Assembly: GCA_019639255.1 (NCBI GenBank)
Contig: JAHBSF010000021.1
Location: 1-64,000, forward strand
Length of the DNA stretch: 64,000 nt
From: Acidobacteriota bacterium
GTDB lineage: Bacteria; Acidobacteriota; Blastocatellia; RBC074
Direction of reading: 5' to 3'
This document shows, piece by piece, positions 23,816 to 32,367 of the stretch (its first letter is position 1; each line of letters opens with the position of its first letter). The translations under genes and the position numbers were made by a program. The notes under the pieces were generated by a model. It was not told where the DNA came from. It made no database searches and saw nothing but the letters and a program-made list of their open reading frames with translations.

Positions 23816-25444
23816 TCATTGTTGATCCGAAGCCACGGTAATTTCGGGCGTCTGCGGAGTCAGCCGCATGCGGAACCGGCGCAGGTCCAGATGCACAGAA
23901 AAATGCGTCAGGTAATCCCCGCCCAGTATGCCGTGCTGCTCGAAGCCGGAGGTTTCGTTTACGGGTTCGAGATCCAGAATCAGCGCGCGCGAATTGGTCT
24001 TGCGCAGCCCGTTGACGGTCAGCGCCGCAAGCCCGAGCGCCTCGGCGCCCTCCTCGATTCCCGCCGCCCCGATTACGCGATAAGTGATCCCTTTCAGCTT
24101 CATCGCTTCGAGTTCAAAACGCTCCACCGCCGCCTTCGATACGACCGTCACCGTAGCCCCCGTATCGATGATGAAATTCAGCGGACGCTCCATTCCCGGA
24201 AGACGCGTTTCGGCGCTCGCCAGTCCCCCGCTCGTCGAACGTATCGGAACGTCGATTGCCCCGCCCTCCGAACTTGCCGCGCCGGATTTTGCGCGCGTCA
24301 TTGCTGCTTCGAGGCCGCCCGCAGCGCGCGCCTCCTCTTCCCCTTCCGGCAGCGGCGTGCGGTCGAGCTTTATTTGCCTGCTCTGATAGTCGAGCGTTAT
24401 CGCATAATTCGACAGCACCGAAAGTCCGATGTAGCCGTCGGCGCGCTGCTCTTCGGGCGTGTCGGCCGTGGCGTGAACGGTGCGGATGTAGACCGGGACC
24501 GTCTCTATCTTTGCGCCGCCGATTTCCATCGAATCGAGCACGCCGTATACGATCGGAAACGTCCCGCTGCCGCCCACGGCGCGCGCCAAACCTCCGCGCG
24601 CAACGGGCCGAATGCCCAGTTGTTTCGCCGCCTTGTCCGATATCACCGACAAACTCGCTCCCGTATCGACTACCAGCCGCAGCGTCGTCTTGCCGTTGAT
24701 CTTCACATTCAGAAACGGACGATTCTGAATCAGATCGAACGAGGCCGATGAGACCGTCTGCCCGCCTACGCGATGAATCTTCGTGGTGCCCAGATAGCGG
24801 TAAAAATCGATCAATCCCTGTATGCGCGCTCGCCGTTCGGAGTCGGTCTTCGGCGCGGTTTCGAGAAAACGCTGATAGGCGTCGGCGGCTTCGAGGTAGA
24901 GTTCGAGCCGCGAACAACTGCGTGCAAGCGACACGTAGTTGTCGGGTTCGTTGGGATCGAGCTGAACGGCGCGGCGAAATCCTTCGTAGGCGTAGCGCGT
25001 GAGATTCTCGAAGTATGCGATTTCGGACAAGCCGGCCCAGGCGAGCGCTTCCCTCTGATTGAATTTGATCGCCGTGAGAAACGCCTCGACCGATTGCCGG
25101 AACTCGCCCGAACGCAGCAGCGCCGTGCCCATCAGGCCGTGCGCCCGCCCGTTGAGCGGATCCAGGGCTACGATCTGCGCCGCTTCTTCATAAGCCGGCT
25201 GCAGACGCCCGAGCTTGATCAACGTCCGGCTCAATCCCAGGCGCGCATCCCGATCCGATGCATCGGCGTCGAGCAGGCGGCGATATACCTTTTCGGCTTC
25301 CTTGTAATTTCCCTGCCGTATCTCGCGCTCGGCGCGCTTGAGCGCCTTGCCGCGCGACTCGGCGAGTCCCACCCCCGGCGCGCACAGAACCGCCGCAAGC
25401 GCAATTACCGCCGCCGCCGTCGCCGCTCTCACGGAGAATTTCAT
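23816..25444 (-). CDS. Secreted TPR protein with two retropepsin-like aspartyl protease domains
   Basis: A 542-residue protein with a signal peptide (VIALAAVLCAPGVGLAES). Residues about 30-200 form TPR helices (GNYKEAEKVYRRLLDAD, RYAYEGFRRAVQLDPNEP). Two aspartyl protease repeats follow: LVVDTGASLSVISDKAA at about residues 257-273, and FIIDTGATVTVVSKAA at about 425-440, each D-T-G-A. Two copies in one chain could form a single pseudo-dimeric retropepsin active site, or each may dimerise. It probably acts in the periplasm. It lies in its own unit between the PIN gene and the Ogg2 gene. Confidence 0.85.
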   Translation of the reverse strand: MKFSVRAATAAAVIALAAVLCAPGVGLAESRGKALKRAEREIRQGNYKEAEKVYRRLLDADASDRDARLGLSRTLIKLGRLQPAYEEAAQIVALDPLNGRAHGLMGTALLRSGEFRQSVEAFLTAIKFNQREALAWAGLSEIAYFENLTRYAYEGFRRAVQLDPNEPDNYVSLARSCSRLELYLEAADAYQRFLETAPKTDSERRARIQGLIDFYRYLGTTKIHRVGGQTVSSASFDLIQNRPFLNVKINGKTTLRLVVDTGASLSVISDKAAKQLGIRPVARGGLARAVGGSGTFPIVYGVLDSMEIGGAKIETVPVYIRTVHATADTPEEQRADGYIGLSVLSNYAITLDYQSRQIKLDRTPLPEGEEEARAAGGLEAAMTRAKSGAASSEGGAIDVPIRSTSGGLASAETRLPGMERPLNFIIDTGATVTVVSKAAVERFELEAMKLKGITYRVIGAAGIEEGAEALGLAALTVNGLRKTNSRALILDLEPVNETSGFEQHGILGGDYLTHFSVHLDLRRFRMRLTPQTPEITVASDQQ

Positions 25445-25454
25445 CTCTCACCCC

Positions 25455-26099
25455 CTACTTCAAAATCTCGCCCGTCTTGTTCGACCACAAAAGCAGATCG
25501 AGTTCATCCAGGTCAATCCCGGTCGCGGCGGCGAAGTCCTTCATTCGCTCCTCCACCGCAAGGTATTTACGTTTGGTTGTGGGCGGATTGGGTGAATCCG
25601 TTACGCCGTATTCGGCAAGCGTGCGCAGTATGTGTTTGTCGAGGATAGCATAGCCGCGGTAGCCGATGTTCCGCAGGTAATGGCTCGCTTCCTTGTAGCC
25701 TATGCCCTTTACGCCGGGGTTGGCGGCCAGAAAATCCCGCCGCGCCTGATTGTCGTTCCCAAAATGTTCGAGTTGCTCGCGCATACGCAGCCCGCATTCT
25801 TTTTTCAGATAACCGCGCGTTGCGACTATGTAGCCGGCGCGCGCACGCGGATAACGATGCGCGCCGAGGAGTGCGCGAGTCAAGCGATCGTGATTGCCGG
25901 TGAAAAGGTGCGGCCGCACGCATTCGACCGAACGCAATCCCATCCTCGCGCTTGCGCCTGCGGTGAATATGCAGAAGACGAGTTCTTCAAACAGCCGCGC
26001 ATCGTCCGCCTCGCGCCTGAGCACAGCGAGCTCGGCGAGTCTGCGCCGTATTTGCCTGCGCTTCTCGTTATAACTTTTCTGCAACTCCTCAAGATGCAC
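25455..26099 (-). CDS. 8-oxoguanine DNA glycosylase/AP lyase, Ogg2 type
   Basis: A 214-residue HhH-GPD family glycosylase of the Ogg2 group that removes 8-oxoguanine and cuts the abasic site. The segment FCIFTAGASARMGLRSVECV is typical. The catalytic lysine is K136 (GIGYKEASHYLRNIGY) and the aspartate is D154 (AILDKHILRTLAEYG). The C-terminal Ogg2 motif ends DLLLWSNKTGEILK. The gene lies 11 bp upstream of the retropepsin gene's start, in the same direction. Ogg2 is best known from archaea and scattered bacteria. Confidence 0.9.
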   Translation of the reverse strand: MHLEELQKSYNEKRRQIRRRLAELAVLRREADDARLFEELVFCIFTAGASARMGLRSVECVRPHLFTGNHDRLTRALLGAHRYPRARAGYIVATRGYLKKECGLRMREQLEHFGNDNQARRDFLAANPGVKGIGYKEASHYLRNIGYRGYAILDKHILRTLAEYGVTDSPNPPTTKRKYLAVEERMKDFAAATGIDLDELDLLLWSNKTGEILK

Positions 26100-26306
26100 T
26101 TTTAACGCTCGCTTGTCGGAAATCTTTTTACCGTCGAGATGAATTGTAGGAGCCGCACAAAGTAAGTGTCAAACCCGCGCAATTGCGGTTTGTTTTCCTG
26201 TGATGCGTTCTCTCAATCTCTTTCCGCGCGATTGACGCTCCAGTGCGGCGATCATAGAATCGAGCCGCGATAAATTTTCGGGACCGTACCCACAACGAGG
26301 TTGATA

Positions 26307-27518
26307 ATGAGCAAACAAAAGGGCCGGGGAGCGTTTACCCGGCGGTCATTTCTCGCAGCTACGGGACAGGCGGGCGCGATTGCAGGACTCTCGCACCTGT
26401 TTCCATCTTCCTTCGCTGCATCCGCTTTTGCAATCGCCGCACAAACGACTGCAACAATCAAGGGCAAGGAACGACTGATCGTGCGCTCGCTGCGCCCCGA
26501 GGATCTGGAAACTCCCGTCGCGCTGCTCAATTCCTTCATAACGCCGAACGACCTGTTCTACGTCCGCCATCATCTTTACGCGCCGCGCACCGAGGCCGCA
26601 GGCTGGAAGCTGGATGTATCGGGCGAAGTCGAGCGACCGGGCGCAATCACGCTCGATGAAATCAGGCGGCTGCCGCGCGCCACTACTACGGTGACGCTCG
26701 AATGCGCGGGCAACGGACGCGCATTTTTTGATCCGCCCGTCGCCGGGATACAGTGGGAGAAGGGCGCCGTAGGTACGGCGCGCTGGACCGGAGCGCGGCT
26801 GTCGGACGTACTCAAAAAATTCGGCGTCAAATCCGCTGCGAAATACGTCGTGCTCGACGGCGCCGACAAGTCGTTTGCAAAAATTCCCGACTTCATACGC
26901 AACGTGCCCGTGGCGAAGGCCCTGCATCCCGACACCGTGATTGCATACGAGATGAACGGCGAACCCATTCCGCCGCTGCACGGATTTCCGCTGCGCGCAA
27001 TCATTCCGGGCTGGGAGGGCGCATACTCGGTCAAATGGCTCGCGCGCATCGAACTGCTCGACCGCGAACACGACGGATTTTTCGTCAAGACCGCTTACAA
27101 ATATCCGACGAAAAGAATCGCTCCGGGCGCAGCAGTCGATCCGAAGGATATGGCGCCGCTTACGGGCCTCGTGGTCAAGTCGCTCATAACCGCGCCGCTC
27201 GACAACTCGACCGTAAAACCCGGTGCGGTAAAGATCGAGGGATTTGCGTGGGCCGGAGAAAGCGACATCGTGCGCGTGGATGTTTCGCTCGACGGCGGCG
27301 CGACGTGGCGCGAAGCCGCTCTCGGGCGCGAGCGCGAAAAGTATACGTGGCGCGGTTTCTCGCACGAGTTCCGAATCACCGAACCCGGCCATTACACGCT
27401 GATGGCGCGCGCTGCGGACGCCCTGGGCAACGTGCAGCCGGTAGAGGCGATGTGGAATCCTTCGGGTTATCTGTGGAACGTCATCGACCGGGTGAGGATC
27501 AATGTCGAAGCTGCTTAA
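26307..27518 (+). CDS. Tat-exported sulfite oxidase-family molybdoenzyme
   Basis: A 403-residue molybdopterin enzyme. The N-terminal Tat signal is TRRSFLAATGQAGAIAG. The Mo-cofactor domain shows SGEVERPGAITLDEIRRLP, then the cofactor cysteine in VTLECAGNGRAFFDPP, and the C-terminal dimerisation domain has FAWAGESDIVRVDVSLDGG. ACGAGG at 26295-26300 sets ATG 26307. It oxidises sulfite (or a related substrate) in the periplasm and passes electrons to the cytochrome c encoded next, whose ATG overlaps this gene's end by 17 bp. Confidence 0.9.
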   Translation: MSKQKGRGAFTRRSFLAATGQAGAIAGLSHLFPSSFAASAFAIAAQTTATIKGKERLIVRSLRPEDLETPVALLNSFITPNDLFYVRHHLYAPRTEAAGWKLDVSGEVERPGAITLDEIRRLPRATTTVTLECAGNGRAFFDPPVAGIQWEKGAVGTARWTGARLSDVLKKFGVKSAAKYVVLDGADKSFAKIPDFIRNVPVAKALHPDTVIAYEMNGEPIPPLHGFPLRAIIPGWEGAYSVKWLARIELLDREHDGFFVKTAYKYPTKRIAPGAAVDPKDMAPLTGLVVKSLITAPLDNSTVKPGAVKIEGFAWAGESDIVRVDVSLDGGATWREAALGREREKYTWRGFSHEFRITEPGHYTLMARAADALGNVQPVEAMWNPSGYLWNVIDRVRINVEAA

Positions 27519-28023
27519 ACTCTCGATCGTATGCTGCGCGCTTGCCCTGCCCGTGTGTTTCGGCGCGGCGGCGCAGGATCTGTTGCCCGGCGGCGCGGGC
27601 GTAGAGGTAGTGCGCGACAAATGCACTACCTGTCACGAAGCAGACCTCATAGTGCAGCAGCGCCTGACAAAAACGGGCTGGACGCGCGAAGTGGAAAAAA
27701 TGATCCGCTGGGGCGCCGAGGTTACGGACGCCGAAAAGAATACGATCATCGATTATCTTGCAGCGCACTTCGGCTCGCGCCCGCTCGGCGCGGCAACATC
27801 GCCGCCGCAACCCGTTGCTCGGGATGAAGCGGGGCGGAAAATCTTCGAAAACAAGTGCCTGATCTGCCACGAAGCGGATCTGACCGAACAGCAGCGCCTT
27901 TCAAAAGCGGGCTGGACGCGCGAGGTCGACAAGATGATCCGTTGGGGCGCCGAGGTTACGGACGCCGAACGCCAACCACTCATCGACTGGTTGACCCAAA
28001 CCTACGGGCCGCGAAGCAGGTAG
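27502..28023 (+). CDS. Periplasmic diheme cytochrome c with internal duplication (SorB-like partner)
   Basis: A 173-residue exported protein (signal peptide ending GAAAQ). Two near-identical halves each carry one c-type heme site, CTTCH and CLICH, followed by EADL and the segments W-T-R-E-V and MIRWGAEVTDAE. The halves are more alike to each other (positions about 40-90 and 118-168) than expected from convergence, so this is a tandem duplication. It is the likely electron acceptor for the sulfite oxidase upstream, with which it shares 17 bp. A short family A repeat touches its stop. Confidence 0.88.
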   Translation: MSKLLKLSIVCCALALPVCFGAAAQDLLPGGAGVEVVRDKCTTCHEADLIVQQRLTKTGWTREVEKMIRWGAEVTDAEKNTIIDYLAAHFGSRPLGAATSPPQPVARDEAGRKIFENKCLICHEADLTEQQRLSKAGWTREVDKMIRWGAEVTDAERQPLIDWLTQTYGPRSR

Positions 28024-28081
28024 GAGAGATAACTCTTTTCCGTCTGTTTCGTTTTCTTTCGTTTGTTCCGTCATCTCTCCT
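28023..28081. repeat. Family A repeat, short copy 4
   Basis: Only the outer end GGAGAGATAAC and one arm (GTTTCGTTTTCTTTCGTTTG then TTCCGTCATCTCTCC) remain. The left arm's inner units are deleted. It sits between two convergent genes. Confidence 0.75.
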
Positions 28082-28760
28082 GTTTTCCGATGCGCTCGCG
28101 CGCAGTCGCGGTTTCGGGACGACCCGGATAGCGGCGAATCAGTTCTCGATACGCCGCGCCGTCATAAACGAGCCTCTCCGCCTCCGCATCGGTTGTAAAA
28201 CGCACGCCGAGGCGGCTGTAACGATCGAGCGCCGGATCGTTGAGCAGATAAACGCGCCGCTGCTGCGGCATCGTCTCTCCATAAGTTTTCACCCTGCGCA
28301 TCGACAATCTGGTCAGGTTCTGCGCCGCCCGGTCGGCCGCTTCGCCGAGCAGCAGCAGCGCGCGCGCCGATTCCGGCGAACCGCGAAATTCGGTTTCGGC
28401 TATTTGCGCGAGGCGTATTCTGACGAAATCATCTGCACTCGATTCTATCAACTCAATCAGGCGCAGGGCGTCGCCGCGCACGCCGCGCCGCGCAACCGCA
28501 TCCGCCATCACCCAGCCGCTTGTGCGCCGCGTAACGGCTACACGCAGAAACTCCACGCCCTCGCGCGTGCGCCTCGATCCCGTAACCCACACAACGCGGC
28601 CGCGGCGCAGACGCCTTCGCAGGGGCGATTGCATCTCGGGCCGCTCGCGCAAGGCCGATATGCGCTCATCGCACACTACGGCGCGCCTTGCCGAAGATGC
28701 AGTTTGCGCCCAAACCGACGGGGCCAGTAACATCAGACAGACCAGTACCCGGACAATCAT
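28071..28760 (-). CDS. Secreted protein with a bacterial SH3-like domain
   Basis: A 229-residue protein with a signal peptide (MIVRVLVCLMLLAPSVWA, start at 28760). Residues about 22-85 look like an SH3b domain, including LRRGRVVWVTGSRRTREGVEF and VTRRTSGWVMADAV. The rest is helical without a recognised domain. I assign it to the cell envelope. It directly precedes nothing on this strand; the RecU-like gene ends 57 bp upstream and runs in the same direction. Its start was moved inward because an upstream ATG would add 19 residues of unlikely sequence. Confidence 0.65.
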   Translation of the reverse strand: MIVRVLVCLMLLAPSVWAQTASSARRAVVCDERISALRERPEMQSPLRRRLRRGRVVWVTGSRRTREGVEFLRVAVTRRTSGWVMADAVARRGVRGDALRLIELIESSADDFVRIRLAQIAETEFRGSPESARALLLLGEAADRAAQNLTRLSMRRVKTYGETMPQQRRVYLLNDPALDRYSRLGVRFTTDAEAERLVYDGAAYRELIRRYPGRPETATARERIGKQER

Positions 28761-28816
28761 CGATGTAATCCTTCCGAGGCGGCCCTGATGTGTGATGAGG
28801 CGGCGGGTGATCCTCA

Positions 28817-29485
28817 CTACGCAGTGAGGACGAACTTGCGGTAATCGCGGCCGTAACGCTGCTCCTGTTCGGCTACGGCTGCGAGGTAATCGTAAATCAG
28901 CAATCCCTTGCCCGCGCGGGCCGGGATCAGGTGCGAGGCGAAGAAGCGGTGCGGCAGGCTCTTGCGCGATTGTTCATCGCGCCAGCGCGCCAGCACCTGC
29001 ACGGGCAGGAAGTAAACTTCGCCCCACTTGTGAAACTCGACCAGAAAACCGGCGACGGCGCCGAGCGCGCCCATGCGTTCGAGAAAACCAATCTGATGCG
29101 CGTGCAGGTTGTCGAAATCCAGCGCATCGCGCCGCGTGGTTTTGGCGTCGTAAAAAATCGCGCGACCGTCGGGGCCGATCGTGCCGCCGTAATCGGGTTC
29201 GGCTTTCGATTCGGGAATGAACTTGCGCCAGTCGTCTGTGCGCCCGGCTTTCGCCATACGGCTGAGATCGGAGGCTGTGAGACGCGCCTGTCCCGATGAA
29301 TCGTTCAACCCGATCGAGGGAACAGACAATCCCCTGCGGCGCTCGGTGCGCGCAATGAGATATTTTCCCGGAATCGCCTTGCGCGTGATGCAGGCGCGGC
29401 CCGCGCGCTCGTAGGCTTCATTGGTCCGGTTGATCGCTTCCTGAAAGCCGCTGCCGGTCTCGGCTCCGCGGCGTCTCAACACCAT
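28817..29485 (-). CDS. RecU-like Holliday junction resolvase
   Basis: A 222-residue protein with the RecU pattern: GSGFQEAINRTNEAYERAGRACITR at the start (split as GSGFQEAI and NRTNEAY), RAIFYDAKTTRRDALDFDN holding the D-x-K catalytic core, and LHAHQIGFLERMGALGAVAGF. RecU resolves Holliday junctions in Firmicutes, where RuvC is absent. This reading in a probable acidobacterium may mean a different branch or transfer. I chose ATG 29485 (MVLRRRG); a longer frame upstream lies in the family A repeat. The SH3-like gene follows on the same strand. Confidence 0.75.
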   Translation of the reverse strand: MVLRRRGAETGSGFQEAINRTNEAYERAGRACITRKAIPGKYLIARTERRRGLSVPSIGLNDSSGQARLTASDLSRMAKAGRTDDWRKFIPESKAEPDYGGTIGPDGRAIFYDAKTTRRDALDFDNLHAHQIGFLERMGALGAVAGFLVEFHKWGEVYFLPVQVLARWRDEQSRKSLPHRFFASHLIPARAGKGLLIYDYLAAVAEQEQRYGRDYRKFVLTA

Positions 29486-29508
29486 AAAGATCCGAATCCG
29501 CGAGCAGG

Positions 29509-29625
29509 AAGAGAGATGACGGAACAAACGAAAATAGACGGAACACACGGAAGTAGGCGAAAACTACGGAAATCGTCAAACTTTCCGTTTGTTCCGTATC
29601 ATTTCGTTTGTTCCGTCATCTCTCT
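29509..29625. repeat. Family A hairpin repeat, copy 5
   Basis: Outer arms GAGAGATGACGGAACAAACG and the complement ending GTTCCGTCATCTCTC. The middle of about 65 nt holds more ACGGAA-type units. It starts 24 bp upstream of the RecU-like start and touches the yebC stop codon on the other side. Confidence 0.85.
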
Positions 29626-30374
29626 TACGCCTGCTGCTCCATGGTTGCGTCGTCGATTTCGAAGTTGGCAGCGACGCTCTGCACGTCTTCGTGATCGTCG
29701 AGGGCGTCGTAAAGCTTGAGCATCTGCGATGCTGCGCCGCCTTCGAGCTTGACGTAGTTCTGCGGGATCATCGAGATTTCGGCCGATGCGGGCTCGATGC
29801 CCGCCTCCTTCAGCGCGTCGAGCACGGCGTGGAAATCCTCGGGCGCGGTCAATATCTGGTAGCCGTTCTGATCGGTCTGTATGTCGTCGGCGCCGGCTTC
29901 GAGCGCAAGCTCCATCATCTCGTCCTCGCTCCTTGCGGCGAGGTCGATCATAATCTGCCCCTTCTTGCTGAACATCCACGCTACGGACCCCGACTCGCCG
30001 AGGTTGCCGCCGTGTTTGGACAGAAGATGACGCAGCTCCGATACCGTGCGGTTCCGGTTGTCCGTAGTCGTGTTGATCATGATCGCGACGCCGCCCGGCC
30101 CGTAGCCCTCGTAGGAAATCTCCTCGTAGTGGACGCCTTCGAGTTCGCCCGTGCCGCGCTTGATTGCGCGGTCGATCGTATCGTTAGGCATGTTGCCGGC
30201 CTTTGCGTCGTTGACCGCCTTGCGCAGACGCGCGTTCGTATTCGGATCGCCGCTGCCGCCGCTGCGCGCGGCAATGGTGATTTCCTTGATCAGTTTTGTG
30301 AAGAGCTTGCCGCGCTTGGCGTCGAGCGCTCCCTTTTTATGCTTGATCGTGTGCCATTTCGAATGCCCGGACAT
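29625..30374 (-). CDS. yebC: YebC/PmpR-family translation factor
   Basis: A 249-residue YebC family protein. The start [19 protein letters not shown] and the central [19 protein letters not shown] and [13 protein letters not shown] are diagnostic, and the length is standard. YebC proteins were described as transcription regulators and more recently as helping ribosomes at proline stretches. It is flanked by a family A repeat at its stop. No obvious operon partner is present; the DUF3089 gene upstream is 100 bp away in the same direction. Confidence 0.94.
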   Translation of the reverse strand: MSGHSKWHTIKHKKGALDAKRGKLFTKLIKEITIAARSGGSGDPNTNARLRKAVNDAKAGNMPNDTIDRAIKRGTGELEGVHYEEISYEGYGPGGVAIMINTTTDNRNRTVSELRHLLSKHGGNLGESGSVAWMFSKKGQIMIDLAARSEDEMMELALEAGADDIQTDQNGYQILTAPEDFHAVLDALKEAGIEPASAEISMIPQNYVKLEGGAASQMLKLYDALDDHEDVQSVAANFEIDDATMEQQA

Positions 30375-30475
30375 GACGGTTACCTCAGTGCAGAAAAATC
30401 ATGGCGGTGGTAAGCCGAGACTATAACACGCGCCCCGCCGTATCGTAAACTCGCGCAATTGCTCCGAATTTCACG

Positions 30476-31687
30476 CTACTTCTTCTTCTTCGATGTAAAC
30501 GCCCTGGACTGCCGGCCCACGATCTCCACAAGATTCCCCATCGCAATATTGACGTCTATAAGATGCAGCCCCCAGTCCTCCATCACGCGCGCGTTCGTCA
30601 CCACATCTCCCGGTATGTCGTCCGTGCGCGGATCATCCGGATTGCCGTGCACCGTGACCGACAGATACGATCCCCTCTCGTCCGATACGCACTTCCCCGT
30701 CAGCAATCCCGGCACGCTGACAAACGGCGTATCGACCGCGGGTCCGTCCTTGACCCAGGGGCGCGGCTCGACCGCCGAACTGAGTCCCGTCCTTCCCGAA
30801 GCCAGATACGCCTTCAACTCGCCGCTGCCTCCGCCCAATGCGGCCGGATTGGTACACGCGGCTTCCATTTCCTGATTCATAACGCGGCCGAACCGCGAGT
30901 TGGACGGCGGCGGTACGGTCGAACGAAAAGTCACATAAGCGATCACGCATCCGGTCTGATCCGCCGAACGGCACAACGGCATGGATTGAAACGCGCCGCC
31001 CGCGTCCCTGCCCTTCGGCACGGGCACGTTGGTTCCGAGCAGCAATGCAGAGACGATCTGCTGCTGAACGGGTTTGCCGTCGATTTCGTTGCGTATCAGT
31101 TGCGTAAGCACGCCCGATCCCTGCGAGTGCCCGATCAGCACAACGCCGCGCCCTTTGTTGTCGTTCGCCAGATAATGCCGCCACGCATCCACAATATCGT
31201 TGTAGCCGAGCATGCGGTCTATTCCCATAGCCTGTCCCGCGATTCCGGCGCGCAGCGCCGTAAGCGTTACCTGGCGATAGAGCGGAGCGTACAACCGGCA
31301 CTGCGAACCGAAGCGCGCAAGCTGCTGAACCACGACGCGCTGCTCTTCAGGCCCGATGTTCATGTCGCTGTTTGGAGTCGGATCGAGAGACACCGTCGGA
31401 TAAACGTAAAAACAATCTATCGGTGCATTCGGATTCGCCGTCCACGTTTCGCGCTTCATCTCGCCGCTTGCAGCTACGACGGTCGTAGTCATATCCGCCG
31501 CGCACGGGTCATTGCTTCCGGGCTTTCCCGGCCGGCAGATCCAGGATTCGCCCTTGCTGTAATCGTTTTTTGGTGCAGCGGGTTTTGCCTGCTGGGGTGC
31601 GGATGTCTGCTGCGTGGGCGTCTGTGCATAGGCTGCCGCGCCCGCAAACGCCACCGTCAGTACGACGGCGATTAAGAGATGTCGCAT
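30476..31687 (-). CDS. Secreted DUF3089 alpha/beta hydrolase
   Basis: A 403-residue protein with signal peptide MRHLLIAVVLTVAFAGAAAYA. The DUF3089 hydrolase fold has FYVYPTVSLD near the N-terminus and the nucleophile elbow GVVLIGHSQGSGVLTQL with serine in G-H-S-Q-G. A conserved histidine is likely in SVTVHGNPDDP near the C-terminus. The substrate is unknown; esters or lipids are usual for this fold. Start 31687 gives the signal peptide; a longer frame to 31732 has no such start. It is divergent from recX. Confidence 0.85.
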   Translation of the reverse strand: MRHLLIAVVLTVAFAGAAAYAQTPTQQTSAPQQAKPAAPKNDYSKGESWICRPGKPGSNDPCAADMTTTVVAASGEMKRETWTANPNAPIDCFYVYPTVSLDPTPNSDMNIGPEEQRVVVQQLARFGSQCRLYAPLYRQVTLTALRAGIAGQAMGIDRMLGYNDIVDAWRHYLANDNKGRGVVLIGHSQGSGVLTQLIRNEIDGKPVQQQIVSALLLGTNVPVPKGRDAGGAFQSMPLCRSADQTGCVIAYVTFRSTVPPPSNSRFGRVMNQEMEAACTNPAALGGGSGELKAYLASGRTGLSSAVEPRPWVKDGPAVDTPFVSVPGLLTGKCVSDERGSYLSVTVHGNPDDPRTDDIPGDVVTNARVMEDWGLHLIDVNIAMGNLVEIVGRQSRAFTSKKKK

Positions 31688-31784
31688 GGGTTTTCTCCTG
31701 ATATGGGTGCCTGAAGAACTGAAGGGAGGCAAAGTATGCGCCCTCCGCTTGACTCCGATCCCGCCCGCGTTCGAGGATGAAAGC

Positions 31785-32279
31785 GTGCAGTCGGCGGATT
31801 ACGAAAAGACTATCGCCCGCGCATTCAGATTGCTTGCGGCCAAGCCGCGCAGCCGCGCGGAGCTACGCACGCGCCTGCTCGAACGCGCCGAAGAAGAAGT
31901 CGTCGATCGAGTGATTGCGCGCCTCGAAGAACTCCGCTACATCGACGACCGGGAGTTCGCCTCATCCTACGCCGCATCGCGCGTAGCGGCAAAACCGCTC
32001 GGCCGCTCGCGCGTGCGCCGCGACCTGCAGCGCCGCAAGGTATCGGGTGAACTCGCCGAGGATGCCCTGAATAAAGTTTACGGCGAAACGGGCGAAGAGG
32101 CCCTGATCGACCGCGCCATCTCAAAACGCATACGCACGCGCGGCCAGCCCACCTCGCGCCAGGACGCGCAGAAGCTGCTTGCGCACCTCATCCGTCAGGG
32201 CTTCAGCTACGATCTGGCCATACGCAAAGTCCGCGAAGCCGGCCAAAGAGACCTCGACGAACAAGAGCAAGAGAGATAA
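31785..32279 (+). CDS. recX: RecA regulator RecX
   Basis: A RecX protein of about 164 residues made of three-helix repeats: FRLLAAKPRSRAELRTRLLER, LEELRYIDDREFASSYAASR, and HLIRQGFSYDLAIRKVRE. RecX caps or inhibits RecA filaments. The start is uncertain: I prefer GTG 31785, preceded by GAGG. The frame stays open upstream to 31686. A stronger ribosome site AAGGGAGG fits a 14-codon leader frame (ATG 31736 to TGA 31780) that ends 4 nt before this GTG, so coupling is possible. The last codons are encoded by a family A repeat. Confidence 0.85.
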   Translation: MQSADYEKTIARAFRLLAAKPRSRAELRTRLLERAEEEVVDRVIARLEELRYIDDREFASSYAASRVAAKPLGRSRVRRDLQRRKVSGELAEDALNKVYGETGEEALIDRAISKRIRTRGQPTSRQDAQKLLAHLIRQGFSYDLAIRKVREAGQRDLDEQEQER

Positions 32280-32367
32280 CGAAACAAACGAAATGAAACG
32301 AAAAGAACGGAAAGGATACGCATTTCCGTTTGTTTCGCATCATTTCGTTTGTTCCGTTATCTCTTCT
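32269..32367. repeat. Family A hairpin repeat, copy 6
   Basis: Arms AAGAGAGATAACGAAACAAA and its complement ending TTCCGTTATCTCTTC. It overlaps the last RecX codons and stop (TAA inside GAGATAACG) and the 3' end of the convergent TPR gene. Confidence 0.85.
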
